A DNA stretch of 64,000 nt from Odobenus rosmarus divergens (taxonomy: Eukaryota > Chordata > Mammalia > Carnivora > Odobenidae): positions 628,208-692,207 of the forward strand of contig NW_004450459.1 of NCBI RefSeq assembly GCF_000321225.1, written 5' to 3'. Numbering within the stretch: the stretch's first letter is position 1; the number at the start of each line of letters is the position of its first letter. This document shows, piece after piece, positions 13,647-22,946 of the stretch. Both the position numbers and the translations under genes were made by a program. A model generated the notes under the pieces. The model did not search any database. It was given only the letters and a program-made list of their open reading frames with translations, and was not told where the DNA came from.

Positions 13647-14160
13647 GTAAATTTAGACCAAATATCTGGAGGATAGAGGTAGGAAATGGATATTGGATTA
13701 TAAATTACCATAGCCACTAAATATTATTGTATTTTCAATGTAAATCTTACAAGATGTATGTGCATATATAAATGCACACATGGGATTTGGAGTCAGGTTT
13801 GGAGGAATCCATATTTTATAGGGAGACCAGATGAATGTGGTCCATATTGGGAAGACAAATTTGGATACCTCCAAAGCCAATCAAAGCCATTTATGAGCAT
13901 GGTTATAATAATGCATATATAGAGTGACTTTTGACTTTAGCAAAGTGTAATAAATTAAGAAGTGATGACAGTAAAGGATACTTAAGAGTCTTTGAAGAAA
14001 AAAAGTATGAGAATACTCTTAAATTCTGGAAACCCTCTTTAAAAAAATTTCCACTGTCAAAGAGCTTCTAGATAACTTCAGTATTTTTCACATTCCCTCC
14101 ATGAAAGCCAAAGATTTCTTAAGAATTCTTGAATGCATGATATTAAATTTAAAAAAAAGT

Positions 14161-14351
14161 GGGCACCTGGGTGGCTCAGTTGGTTAAGCAGCTGCCTTTG
14201 GTGCAGGTCATGATCCTGGGGTCCTGGGATCGAGTCCCTGCATAGAGTTCCCTGCTCCGCAGGCAGTCTGCTTCTCCCTCTGCTCCTCCCCCTTGCTCAT
14301 GCTTTTGGTCTCTCTCTCAAATAAATAAAATCTTTTAAATTAAAAAAAAAA
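14161..14351 (+). mobile_element. CAN SINE (tRNA-Lys-derived), copy 1 of a head-to-tail pair
   Basis: The tRNA-like head (gggcacctgggtggctcagt), B-box region (gatcctggggtcctgggatc), CT-rich body and 'caaataaataaaatctt' plus A tail define a carnivore CAN SINE in plus orientation. A second, more diverged CAN SINE follows directly after the tail. Confidence 0.92.
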
Positions 14352-14357
14352 GATTTC

Positions 14358-14547
14358 AGGGTGCAGTTGGTTAGGCTTCTGACTCTTGGTTTCAGCTCAG
14401 GTCCTGATCACAGGGTCGTGAGATCGAGTCCCAAGTTGGGCTCCAGGCTAAGGGCAGAGTCTGCTAAAGTTTCTCTCTCCCTCTCCTTCTGCCCCCTCCT
14501 GCCTCACGAGCTCTCTGAAATAAATAAATAAATCTTAAAAAAAAAAA
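14358..14547 (+). mobile_element. CAN SINE, older copy 2
   Basis: It is a diverged tRNA-derived SINE: 'ggtgcagttggttaggcttc' (A-box side), 'gggtcgtgagatcgagtccc' (B box), CT-rich body, and 'gaaataaataaataaatctt' plus A tail. It abuts copy 1 on the left and an L1 3' end on the right, a nest formed by serial insertion into A-rich tails. Confidence 0.85.
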
Positions 14548-14561
14548 CAAGAATAAAAAAA

Positions 14562-14928
14562 TATTTCACTATAACATGGATGGATCTAGAGGGTATAATG
14601 CTAAGTGAAATAAGTCAGTCAGAGAAAGACAAATACCATATAATTTCACTGATATGTGGAATTTAAGAAACAAAACAAATGAACAAAGAAAAAAAGAGAC
14701 TTAAAAAAACTAAACAAACCCAAACTCTTAAATACAGAGAACAAATGGATGGTTGCCAGAGGGAAGGAGGGTGGGGGATGGATGAAATAGATGAAGGGGA
14801 TTAAGAGTATACTTATCATGATGAGCACTGAGTAATGTATGGAATTGTTGAATCACTATATTGTACACCTGAAACTAATAACACTGTATGTTACTTACAT
14901 TGGAATTAAAAAAAAATAAAAACAAAAA
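14562..14928 (+). mobile_element. L1 3' end (ORF2 tail and 3' UTR), plus orientation
   Basis: The phrases 'ataacatggatggatctaga', 'aataagtcagtcagagaaag' and 'ggtgggggatggatgaaata', then 'tacacctgaaactaataaca', belong to the ORF2 C-terminal/3'UTR region of a mammalian L1. It ends in an A-rich tail near 14910-14928. The element is heavily 5'-truncated and cannot encode a functional protein. Confidence 0.85.
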
Positions 14929-15147
14929 AGCTTTCACTAGTTTAAAAGCTATACAAATACCCCGGACAGAATGCCTTAAAAAAATTCAGATGCCCTGACT
15001 TTTTCCAATTATCCATTTTTTTTTTTTCATTTCTTTAGGCTGGATATCCAGGTCATTTTATTCTCATATAGACTGTGCCCCACCCCACGCCACCCCCATG
15101 GTGGCCAGCATGCAGCATTCACGTGGTCACTGTCATATTTGCATGTA

Positions 15148-15326
15148 TAGAACAGTGCTTCTCCACCTTGGCTACACATTAGAATCATCTGGGGGGACTT
15201 TTTAAAGACTGACCCCTCCCTCCCACTGCCATCCCCATAAGTTGAAACCAAATCTTCAGGGGTTAGGGCCTAGGCATCTCTATTTTTGAAAAGTTTACTG
15301 GCTGATTCTGACACAGAGTGAGGACT
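15148..15326 (+). mobile_element. MER5A-type hAT DNA transposon remnant
   Basis: The sequence runs 'acagtgcttctccaccttgg', 'cacattagaatcatctgggg', 'ggcctaggcatctctatttt', 'ctggctgattctgacacaga', which is the MER5A order in plus orientation. It is non-coding. Confidence 0.75.
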
Positions 15327-16054
15327 GAGAGGTATTAGTACAAAGGGAAAAAGGGAGGTAGATAACAGGGACATAATCTGTTCTCTCGTTCTTAGCTTGC
15401 TTTTAATTTTTCCTCACCCAAATCGAAGCTAATCTGAGTAAGCAATCTTGTGGGAGAGTGTAAGTAAGCCCTTAAGGTCTTGGGTCAAATGGGTTTTGCA
15501 AGTAAAGGTAAAGGTTTATGGAGCCTCGGAAGTCTCTGGTAACACTCTGTAAATACCTGTGGAAGCAGCTGGCCCTCTACTGTGATTTCTGAGTAAGTAC
15601 GTCATACATAGCCCTTTGCACTTGAGGTGCAGAGTAGCCTCATGACAGCTGTTTTTGCTGTGGTTGGTGGCTGGAGACCATAATGGAGAGAAGACAATCA
15701 CTAACCTGAAGAAGGATCATAAAGAGTGATTTTTTTTAAAGAGCTGATGAAACAACAGGTGGGTCAATAATCTTCGTGCCCAACCCAGATTGTACCACAG
15801 CTAAATCTGCGCCTGCTGTAAACAACATGTGCTGCGTGCTCGAGTCCCCTCCAGCACATTCTGGAAACTAGAATATAATTTAGGCTGGCGCAGGAATATG
15901 TTTGCTGAGTGTACTTTGGGGAAAGCTTATTATACGACCAATGAAATAATCAGCAGCGACACTAGTAGTGAAAGTCATAGTTCTGGAAAAAGAAACACTT
16001 GGCATTGATAGTGTGTCAGAATAATTTGGGAAAAAAAAAAAAAACCTAAGAGGT

Positions 16055-16225
16055 GGACGGTGGTGAAGTAGAGAGAGCACTGGATCGGAGCCAGTAGTCC
16101 TGGGTTCTGATTCTGGCTTTGCCACTGTTTGGCTCTGTGATTTGGGCAAGTCATAGTATTCTCCGCGAGCCTCAGTTTTAGGATTTAAGAGATGAGCTAG
16201 TCCAAGCCCTGGACTCACTGTTGCA
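16055..16225 (+). repeat. MIR SINE
   Basis: The order 'gcactggatcggagccagta', 'ctgggttctgattctggctt', 'ggctctgtgatttgggcaag', 'cgcgagcctcagttttagg' is the canonical MIR body in plus orientation. Confidence 0.8.
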
Positions 16226-16631
16226 GATGCATTCCACATTTTTATCATAATACCCAATCTGTAATTTAAAAAATCTATTAAGTCATATCTACAAACGTCA
16301 CAGAAGGATCCATTTATGATTTTCCATTTTAGATTCCACATGATTATTTCTAGAATAATTTTACAGTTTTGCCAACCATTTCATTATCGATCTTCCATCC
16401 ACTGTCAGAAAAATAGTCTCTTTAGTTTCTGAAAAGGACTAATAACTACTTGCAGCATCTTGGTCAAATCATGCATAGCTCACCTTTGTTCTTTGGCATG
16501 TTGTCAAAACACTTTAAATGTAATGAATCAGTACAAGAACAAAAGACCAGTACACAAAAATGCTGTATTAACTACAGAAAAAGTTTTACCTTTCTAGTAG
16601 ATACACAGAACGTGGATATGTGGTATTGCCC

Positions 16632-16673
16632 TTGTAATAGGATCTTTTTTTTTTTTGTAATAGGATCTTTTTG
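16632..16673 (+). repeat. Short direct duplication around a T run
   Basis: The phrase 'ttgtaataggatctttt' occurs twice about 23 bases apart, separated by a T run. It looks like a local slippage or repair duplication. Confidence 0.7.
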
Positions 16674-16784
16674 GAAAACTGTTATGATTCAATTCCTGAA
16701 GCTTTCTTTTGCTTTACAATATTAGGATGTGATCATCTCTTGCTCTAAATATAGTATTTCCTGACTCAACAATGGACTAAACCT

Positions 16785-17480
16785 TTTATTCCCCAAAGCG
16801 TATATTCTTCTTTCCATATCCGAAGTGCATAAACTCTAGGGCATGGCTTTGTCAAATTTGGACTAATTCGGACCAAGAGGTTGAGTCTTCACAGAATAGC
16901 TTCTGACCTTATGCAGCAGAGACAGAAACACAAACCAGCCGGTAGTTTCCTGGTGAATCTTGACAAGCTCTTCAAGACTCTGTGGACACTTTGTAGACAT
17001 ACTTTTTACAGCAGTTGCCAGGAGTGCTGGTAAAACCTTTAGTAATGTGTCTTTTATCTGAAGCATTTGCCTCTGTACTAAAATAACTGGAAACATAATA
17101 CTAGCAATAAATGCTTTCTCACGAACCTTATTAAGGTCCTGTTTGCATAGTACAGTTTTAGCCATTTGTTGTTTTGAACTGAGAGATCCAGTCAATGATA
17201 ATGATGTGTTTAATTTCACAAATGTGCAAATTTCACTTTGGAACAAGGACTTGGACTCAGTTTACATGTCCACCTAATAATATTACAATCAAGTTATCAG
17301 CAGGTCCTGTTAAACTAACAAATGCCTATCTTTCATTCTAGAAATGTACACAGAACTCTCTATTGTCTGAACATTTTTCCCTATGAGGGCAATTCCTTTT
17401 CTAATATAAACACATTATGATGTTGTAGACAGGATTTCAATATGTGATAGGTCAATCTTGGCCCAAATCCAAGGGAGCTG
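16785..17480 (-). pseudogene. Coding-like remnant, probable processed pseudogene, parent not recognised
   Basis: A minus-strand open frame of about 130 residues (16863 to about 17265) ends in 'HKVRSYSVKTQPLGPN' followed by a stop. A helical, Leu-rich body (for example 'LLKVLPALLATAVKSMSTKC') precedes it. About 70 bases after the stop lies a minus-strand AATAAA (16785-16790), as in a real 3' end. Upstream, coding-like pieces continue to about 17480 in different frames and are broken by stops and apparent frameshifts (for example 'KNVQTIESSVYISRMKD'). No clear splice acceptor separates them. That suggests a decayed intronless copy of a spliced mRNA, but I cannot name the parent protein, and no poly-A tail or target-site duplication was found. 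The alternative is chance openness of a 130-codon frame. Confidence 0.42.
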
Positions 17481-20102
17481 ATTTTATTAAACCACCAAAA
17501 GAACCCTGATTTCTTGTGGACTCAAGTGTAAAGCAATCACCTTGTAAAGACTCACTCTCCCGCCTCCCCGAGGGGAATATTAAAACAAGACCACACTGTA
17601 CCTATGATTAATTAATTAATTACCTCTGGCTAATGCCTGGCTCTATTTTTCAATATAAAATGATTGTGGCTACAGAAAAGAAAGTTTCCTCTAGAGTTGA
17701 GTATATTTAATTCCCAATGTCACAGAACATTAAAAAAATATTGTACTCTTTAAAATTTCAGTCACTGTTTTTCTATTGAGGTCAAAGAGAAAAAGATAAG
17801 TATTACTGCAAATATACAAAAAAAGCTCACTGCATTCTGCAAATTATATAGATCCAGTGCTTTTGGTTAGGTCCTCTTAAAATCTTCTCTGGCTTTACCA
17901 GTTTGAGAGTCACTTTTTATTGATAAGTGTTATCTCAATTTGCAAAAATGCATGGTTAAATGGTTTCTAAAGTCCCTGTGATAATCACAGTGCTACTTAC
18001 CTAACACTTATTGCTAAAAGGTTGGTACGCATCTTTTATACCTGCTTGTGGTTTCAACTGCCAGCTATCAGAGAAGTATTATAATTGACAAAAGAGAGAA
18101 AAATAAAAGATAAAAAAGAGAAAGAAAAGGAGGGCAGTAAGGCAGATAGATTTTTCATTTCTTATCTTGTGATACATTCTGTAGCAGTAAACACTACTAT
18201 CTCTTAAATAGACCCTTTGAAGGCAGAAAAAGAAAACACTCCAAGAGAAAGCTTTATAAACTGGAGATTGTCTTCCTCTTCATTGTGGCTTTGTCCTTTT
18301 GGAAAGTCTGCATGACCTCTCCTCCTTGTATTAAATAAGACAAGGGTGCAAGGACTGATGATTCGATTTGGTGAGTTACAGAAGTAGCTCTGGCATCTGT
18401 TATTTCCACTTGGTTATCCAGTACTTCTGTTCTGTTAATGGCAGCAGACATTTGATTAAACTACCAAGATTTGGACCCGAAGGGGATCCAAGGTGAGTCG
18501 TGAAGTAGATCACATAGCTACATCTCCGCTTCATCTTCACCTCACCTGTTCCTCTATTTCCAGACTTCTGGCAGACTGGCCGCTGGAGGCCTTCACCTTG
18601 GGCAGGAGGAGCTCTAATTATTTCAAGAATAATTGATCTAAAAACGCATATTATAATATCCTGTTACTAGAACTCCTGGAGTATATATCATTTACATATC
18701 ATTTGTGGTATAACATTTTTTGGAGGAATTAAAAGCAAATCTCCCCTTCCCCACCAAATAGATAAATTAGTGGATAAAATTAAAAGGGTAAGAGAATTAA
18801 ATAATTTCTAAATATTTACAAAATTCTTAATTTTTGCACAACCCATAGCTGAGAACAAGGACTGCCTTTTATACTTTCATAGTTAGTCATAAGAAAAAGC
18901 TCCAAGTAGAAAAAGGCAAAAATCCTAATTTCTTAGTAGTAATCAATATGTTGTAGCATCCAACAAAAAGTGACAACAGACATTTATCTAACGGGTTAAC
19001 ATTTACCGTAAGCCCAAATACCAGAAAACATTCATTTGAAACATAATTATATATTTTGTTTCCTGACTGACTTATTTAAATAGCCAGGTCATAAAAGCAG
19101 TCAACTTTCTACTGTATGGTTGTACAGAATCAGATGTAACAGCCAGAAGTAACTGTAACAGCCAGAAGTAATTGTAAAAAGCATCTAGCAGTTCAAATGA
19201 TGTGGGACCTCAAGGTGTAAATGAATTTCTGAAGGTAAAAGTTGCCTGTGGATGGTCTTGAACTCATACCTTAGTATTTTCATTGTCAATTCAGTGCTTA
19301 CTTTTCCCTATGCTACACACATTAGAAAGAATTTACATTTGATTATTTGTCACTATTCACAAGGAGGCACAATCAATCCTGGAAAACCAAAAATGGAAAA
19401 CTAGGGGAAGTATTCTATAAAACAAGATAAACCAATAAACCAAATTATGGAAGAAGAATTAAGCTACAGACCAAACCTCATAACCTGAAAAGAACCAAAA
19501 AAATAATTCTCATTCATTTAGTACTTGTACTTCTACAAGAGCTTAGGCCAAGGTCCAAACTTGACTCAGTTGAGACCCAGAGGCTACAGGACTAAAAAAA
19601 TGGAGTGGAGGTATACAGTTAAGGTCAGAATTGGTCTTATTGGACAGCAAAGTCTATCCTGGGATGGCACAGTGGACGGGTCTTGACTGCTGATTGAAGA
19701 AACGTCCAGCCATGGGCTAGCAATCATTTACATAGTGATCACCAGAGGAATGCAAACATACCCACTCTAACAGTTTTTTGGCTTATGCCACATCCTTTCC
19801 TACAGCCTAAAATTAGGATATAAACTATGGAGGGTAACTGGCTTATGTAAAGATGTCACTCTAGCAAGTGTTGCTTGAGGGCAAAACCTGGTGACTTCTG
19901 GCAGAGAGAATACCAAAGTGAGCTACCTCATACTGAGTGCTCCTTACTCAATTAAATGGAAAGATTCCTCAAACAGAATATTTGTTATTATAATTTTAAG
20001 TGTTCTAGGCTCAATATGTAGCATGTAAAGATGCCGAAGATAAATACAGAGGACAAATATAAATAACAGAGCCATTCTGATAAATGCCATTATCAGACAT
20101 AA
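17481..20102. other. Spacer with no recognised feature
   Basis: This is AT-rich sequence, with an (AATT)-like run near 17608-17621 and a 19-bp tandem duplication at 19136-19173. Nothing else can be supported. The first part on the minus-strand side (about 19990-20102) would be the 3' UTR of the dead TTC30 gene; no poly-A signal can be assigned there with confidence. Confidence 0.5.
19136..19173 (+). repeat. 19-bp tandem duplication
   Basis: The unit gtaacagccagaagtaact is repeated twice in direct succession, with one difference at the end of the second copy. Confidence 0.85.
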
Positions 20103-22300
20103 CTATATATTCCATCCTATAATCTCATAAATCAAAGCTTATTATGTTAATCACCATACATCATTAGTTTTTGATGTACCGTTCCATGATTCATTGTTTG
20201 CGTATAACACCCAGTGCTTCATGCAGTACGTGCCCTCTTTAATACCCATCACCAGGCTAACCCATCCTCCCATCCCCCTCCCCTCTAGAACCCTCAGTTT
20301 GTTTTTCAGAGTACATTGTCTCTCATGGTTCATCTCCTCCTCTGTAAGTCAAAGCTTTTAACTGTCTGGATTCATAGGTGACTGTATTCTTTCCAGTATG
20401 CTTTCTTTCTTCTTCCAGGGGTTGTTCAGTAATGGCAGATATGTTCCTGCCACAAAGTTCACATTGTTCTAGAAACTGGACACACAACACTGTCACGAAG
20501 CACAATCACATGTTTTCTAATAAGGACAGGAAGCATCTTTTGGCATAATACCAGGTATCAGTTCCCAGTTTCTTATGGTACGGTTCCAGGCTTTTGATAA
20601 CCCGAGAAATACCAAAGTCATAATTTCCTTTGGCACAATAGAGGGTCCCTATCACCAAATTCACAATGCAGAGGTGGTAGATTTTCTAATCTGGGTCATC
20701 ATAGGATAGCTGCTCCTCCTCCTTTTCGATCTTTCTCATCAACTCCTCAGCTTCTTCATTCTGACTTGTCATAATGTATGAAACACACAGGTTAGCCAGC
20801 ACAATAGCACTGACGTTCAGGATGTTGTCATAATGCTTCTTGACTATGGGTTCATAGAAACCGATAGCTTCTTTGTATTTGTTTTCCTGCATGAACAGGA
20901 CGTGAGCCACATTCAGCTTCCACACATCATGGTCGTTACAGAATTCCACAGATTTGCGGAAGATCTTTTCCACCACTGGATAATTCTCCAGGTTCCAGTA
21001 GATCTTTGCCTGGGCCATCAACACGGGAATATACTTCTCCAGAGTGTCATCGTACTCATTCACTGCCTTTTTGACAGCTTCGTCATCCCTGTTGTGTCTT
21101 GCTTCCTGTACTTGTACGGTGAGTCTTCGGAGCTGTTCGGTCAGCATCCCCGCTAGCCCATCAAGCTTTAATGAAAGCCTCTTCGGGGGCTGTCTGGCAA
21201 GTGATCATGGCATCCAGGAAGTCAGAAGAGATAGGGTGTGAGCAACCTGTAGGTCAAATGGGCATTCTCTGCCAGGACATCGGCTGCCAGGTCTAAATAC
21301 TCATACTTACGGTAGAGCAACAGCAGGTTGCCAAAGGTCTCTGGGGGAAAGGGGTTCTGTTGGAGCAAAAACTGTAGCTTTTCAAACCCCTCCGTAGGCC
21401 TGGCATCCATGTTCATGAGCGCCTGGTTGTGCAGGGTCACGGGGTCTAACTCTTCTTCTGCCCGAGGTGGCATGTCAGTGAGGGCCTCCTGGGCCGCCTC
21501 ATAGTTTCTCAGTTGGTACTCGATGGCTGCCTTGAGGTTGAAGGCTTCCACCAGGGCAGTCTGGTGAAGGACTAAGGTGTTGCCAACGCTTCGAACGTCA
21601 ATGCCCTCCGTGGTCATGCCCACACCTAGCTCCGGGTGCTGGCGGATGCCACGCTCAATGATGTCGGCGATGTACTTGAGCGCCGGGGCATAGTGCCGGC
21701 GGCTGTAATGGGCCAAAGCCAGGTTGTAGGAAAGGTCAGGCCGGTAGCCTGAAGCCTGGAGGGCCGCAAAGAACTTGGAGCACGCGGCTTCATACTGGCC
21801 CTCCTTGTAGAGCAAACAACCCAGGTTGACCTGGCCGTCAGGCTCGTTCTCGCCCCCACTGTCCTCTCCCCCTTCCCCACTCAGCAGCTGCTCCACCAGG
21901 CTCTTGGCCCCTGGCAGGTCGCCCTCGCTGTACTTGATCGCGGCTTGCAGACGGAGGACCCGGCTGTGGTAGGCGGGGTTGTCCAGCAGGAGGAAGGCCA
22001 CCCGGGTGGCCTCTGGGTAAAGGCAGGCCTTGTACAGGGCCTGGGCCTGGTACAGGCGGTACTGCTCCAGTTCGGGGTGCAGCTGGCCCAGCTGCTCATA
22101 GCACTCGGCGGCCAGCGCGAACTCCTGCAGGCGGTAGTAGCAGTAGCCAGCAGCGACAGGCCGGCGCGACTCCTCGGGCTCCGCTGGAGCTCGCCGCCCA
22201 GCAGCTGCACCGCCTCGGCGTAGCGGGAATCGCGGATGAGGCGGTACACGACGGCGGGGAACTCCCCATCGGGGATCTGCGCGCCGCTCAGGCCGGCCAT
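20103..22300 (-). pseudogene. TTC30/IFT70 pseudogene, probably TTC30A by position
   Basis: This is a single-exon copy of the TPR-rich IFT-B subunit TTC30/IFT70 (intraflagellar transport, cilium assembly). The start ATG (22298-22300) gives MAGLSGAQIPDGEF; the end encodes the family tail IYEIIGWN plus one residue and TAG (20103-20105). Between them I see six kinds of damage. One base is lost near 22147-22150 (Gly codon before YCYYRLQEF). One base is gained near 21224-21227 (after LTPYL) and another at about 21166 (before LDGLAGMLTEQ). An in-frame TAG lies at 20686-20688 after YDDPD. Losses of about 10 bp (near 20507) and 8 bp (near 20485) follow. A 204-bp L1 fragment sits at 20141-20344. Removing L1 and one 13-bp duplication leaves 1981 bp, exactly the 1998 bp of a 665-codon gene after these indels. 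Sequence between lesions remains highly family-like, so loss is not very old. Single-exon structure is normal for this family, so it is not evidence of retrocopy; the retained promoter argues against one. Confidence 0.93.
20128..20357 (-). mobile_element. Antisense L1 3' fragment inserted in the TTC30 C-terminal codons
   Basis: About 204 bp (20141-20344) of the same carnivore L1 3' end as at 11.5 kb ('ttatgttaatcaccatacat', 'cgtataacacccagtgcttc', 'ttcagagtacattgtctctc'). It is flanked by a 13-bp direct repeat, taartcaaagctt, at 20128-20140 and 20345-20357 (one mismatch). Both copies encode the same TTC30 residues (KAL.Y), and reading resumes on the far side as YEIIGWN then stop. L1 is in the same orientation as the gene (minus). 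The poly-A tail is nearly gone. Confidence 0.92.
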
Positions 22301-22326
22301 AACCGCCGCGGGGGAGGTGCGCGCTG

Positions 22327-22340
22327 GTTACCACGGCAAC
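22327..22340. promoter_or_regulatory. RFX X-box (ciliary gene motif)
   Basis: gttaccacggcaac fits the RFX-factor X-box (GTNRCC, 0-3 bases, RGYAAC) in full. It sits only 27 bases upstream of the TTC30 start codon. X-boxes drive many intraflagellar-transport genes, which fits TTC30. Confidence 0.8.
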
Positions 22341-22528
22341 AAGCCCGCCGGAAACGGAAGGCTGCTTGTCCTGAGATTACTTTGTAACGGAATAAGCCCG
22401 TTAGGAATAAAAAGTAATCAGTGAAGTTAGTCTTTCTATTATTAAATCTGTCCTCGAAGACCTTAGGCTGCTAAGGCCGTTAGTTACGCAAGACTGAACA
22501 CACGCTTCTGGGTAGCTCAGAGATGAAA

Positions 22529-22548
22529 ACTCCACTTCCCGGCATGCA
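22529..22548 (+). promoter_or_regulatory. ZNF143/THAP11-type promoter element
   Basis: actccacttcccggcatgca closely follows the known ACTACAATTCCCAGCATGCA-type element that marks many CpG-island promoters, with the TTCCC and GCATGC cores kept. It lies about 230 bases upstream of the TTC30 start. Confidence 0.65.
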
Positions 22549-22867
22549 CCACTCTAGTTGCGGCGTAGCCGGAACGTGACCGCGTTGTATGCTGGGGCCC
22601 TAGTCTCGCGGGACCCACTCACAGGCATGGGAGGAGATGAGGTTTCAGTACCTTCCCCACCTGTACTTTATGGAGATTGTTGGCTGACAATTGTATCATT
22701 TCGGTGTTTCTCGTGGGGGAGGAAGGGTTATTGTCTGAAATCCCTTGTTTTTTTAAGACTTTTTTAGTGTGCAATGCATACAACAGTGCCGGTTCGTGTT
22801 TTGTGCTTGTGAATTAGCGGGAAGGAAAAGGTGGATATCTCCTTGAATTGCCCTGGAATTAGAGTAG

Positions 22868-22946
22868 GTTTTTGTTGTTGTTGTTGTTAAGATTTTATTT
22901 ATTTATTTGACAGAGAGAGAGACAGCGAGAGAGGGAACACGAGCTG
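22868..22946 (-). mobile_element. (TTG)n tract and truncated CAN SINE tail
   Basis: A (TTG) microsatellite (22870-22886) runs into 'aagattttatttatttattt' and 'gacagagagagagacagcga', the antisense A-rich tail and CT body of a CAN SINE. The tRNA-like head is missing, so only about 60 bases of SINE remain. Confidence 0.75.

Larger units (their letters stand above)
1..16769. other. Intergenic region, repeat-rich, no gene recognised
   Basis: No open frame here has recognisable protein similarity, splice sites in a sensible arrangement, or a CpG-island promoter. What can be supported is listed separately: old MIR and MER5 copies, an ERV-type LTR, a carnivore L1 3' fragment, two CAN SINEs and an L1 3' end. 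Stretches such as 700-3480, 6840-11490 and 11660-13500 hold only AT-rich unique-looking DNA with short homopolymer runs. By gene order this would be the interval between the TTC30 pseudogene and TTC30B/AGPS, but no AGPS or second TTC30 sequence is visible. Confidence 0.7.
22310..22640 (-). promoter_or_regulatory. CpG-rich promoter region of the TTC30 copy
   Basis: The 5' flank of the pseudogene is CpG-rich (it also includes the first ~150 bases of coding sequence) and lacks a TATA box. It contains an RFX X-box, a ZNF143-like element and a 'tctcgcggga' motif (22604-22613), close to the TCTCGCGAGA type seen in housekeeping promoters. Such sets are typical of ciliary housekeeping promoters. Whether it still fires cannot be told from sequence. 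Confidence 0.6.

Noticed and set aside
14161..14220. tRNA-Lys gene
   Set aside because: The tRNA-like heads here and in the other CAN SINEs are degraded, lack a proper acceptor stem and are joined to CT-rich SINE bodies. No stand-alone tRNA gene was seen.
15880..16341. 153-codon minus-strand frame
   Set aside because: It runs through an antisense MIR and an A/T homopolymer; no homology seen.
20833..22223. Plus-strand open frames across the TTC30 locus
   Set aside because: They are shadows of the TTC30 coding strand; the minus strand has the clear protein-family match.
20103..22300. Functional TTC30 gene with sequencing errors
   Set aside because: A premature stop, paired deletions and an L1 with target-site duplication cannot all be base-calling errors.
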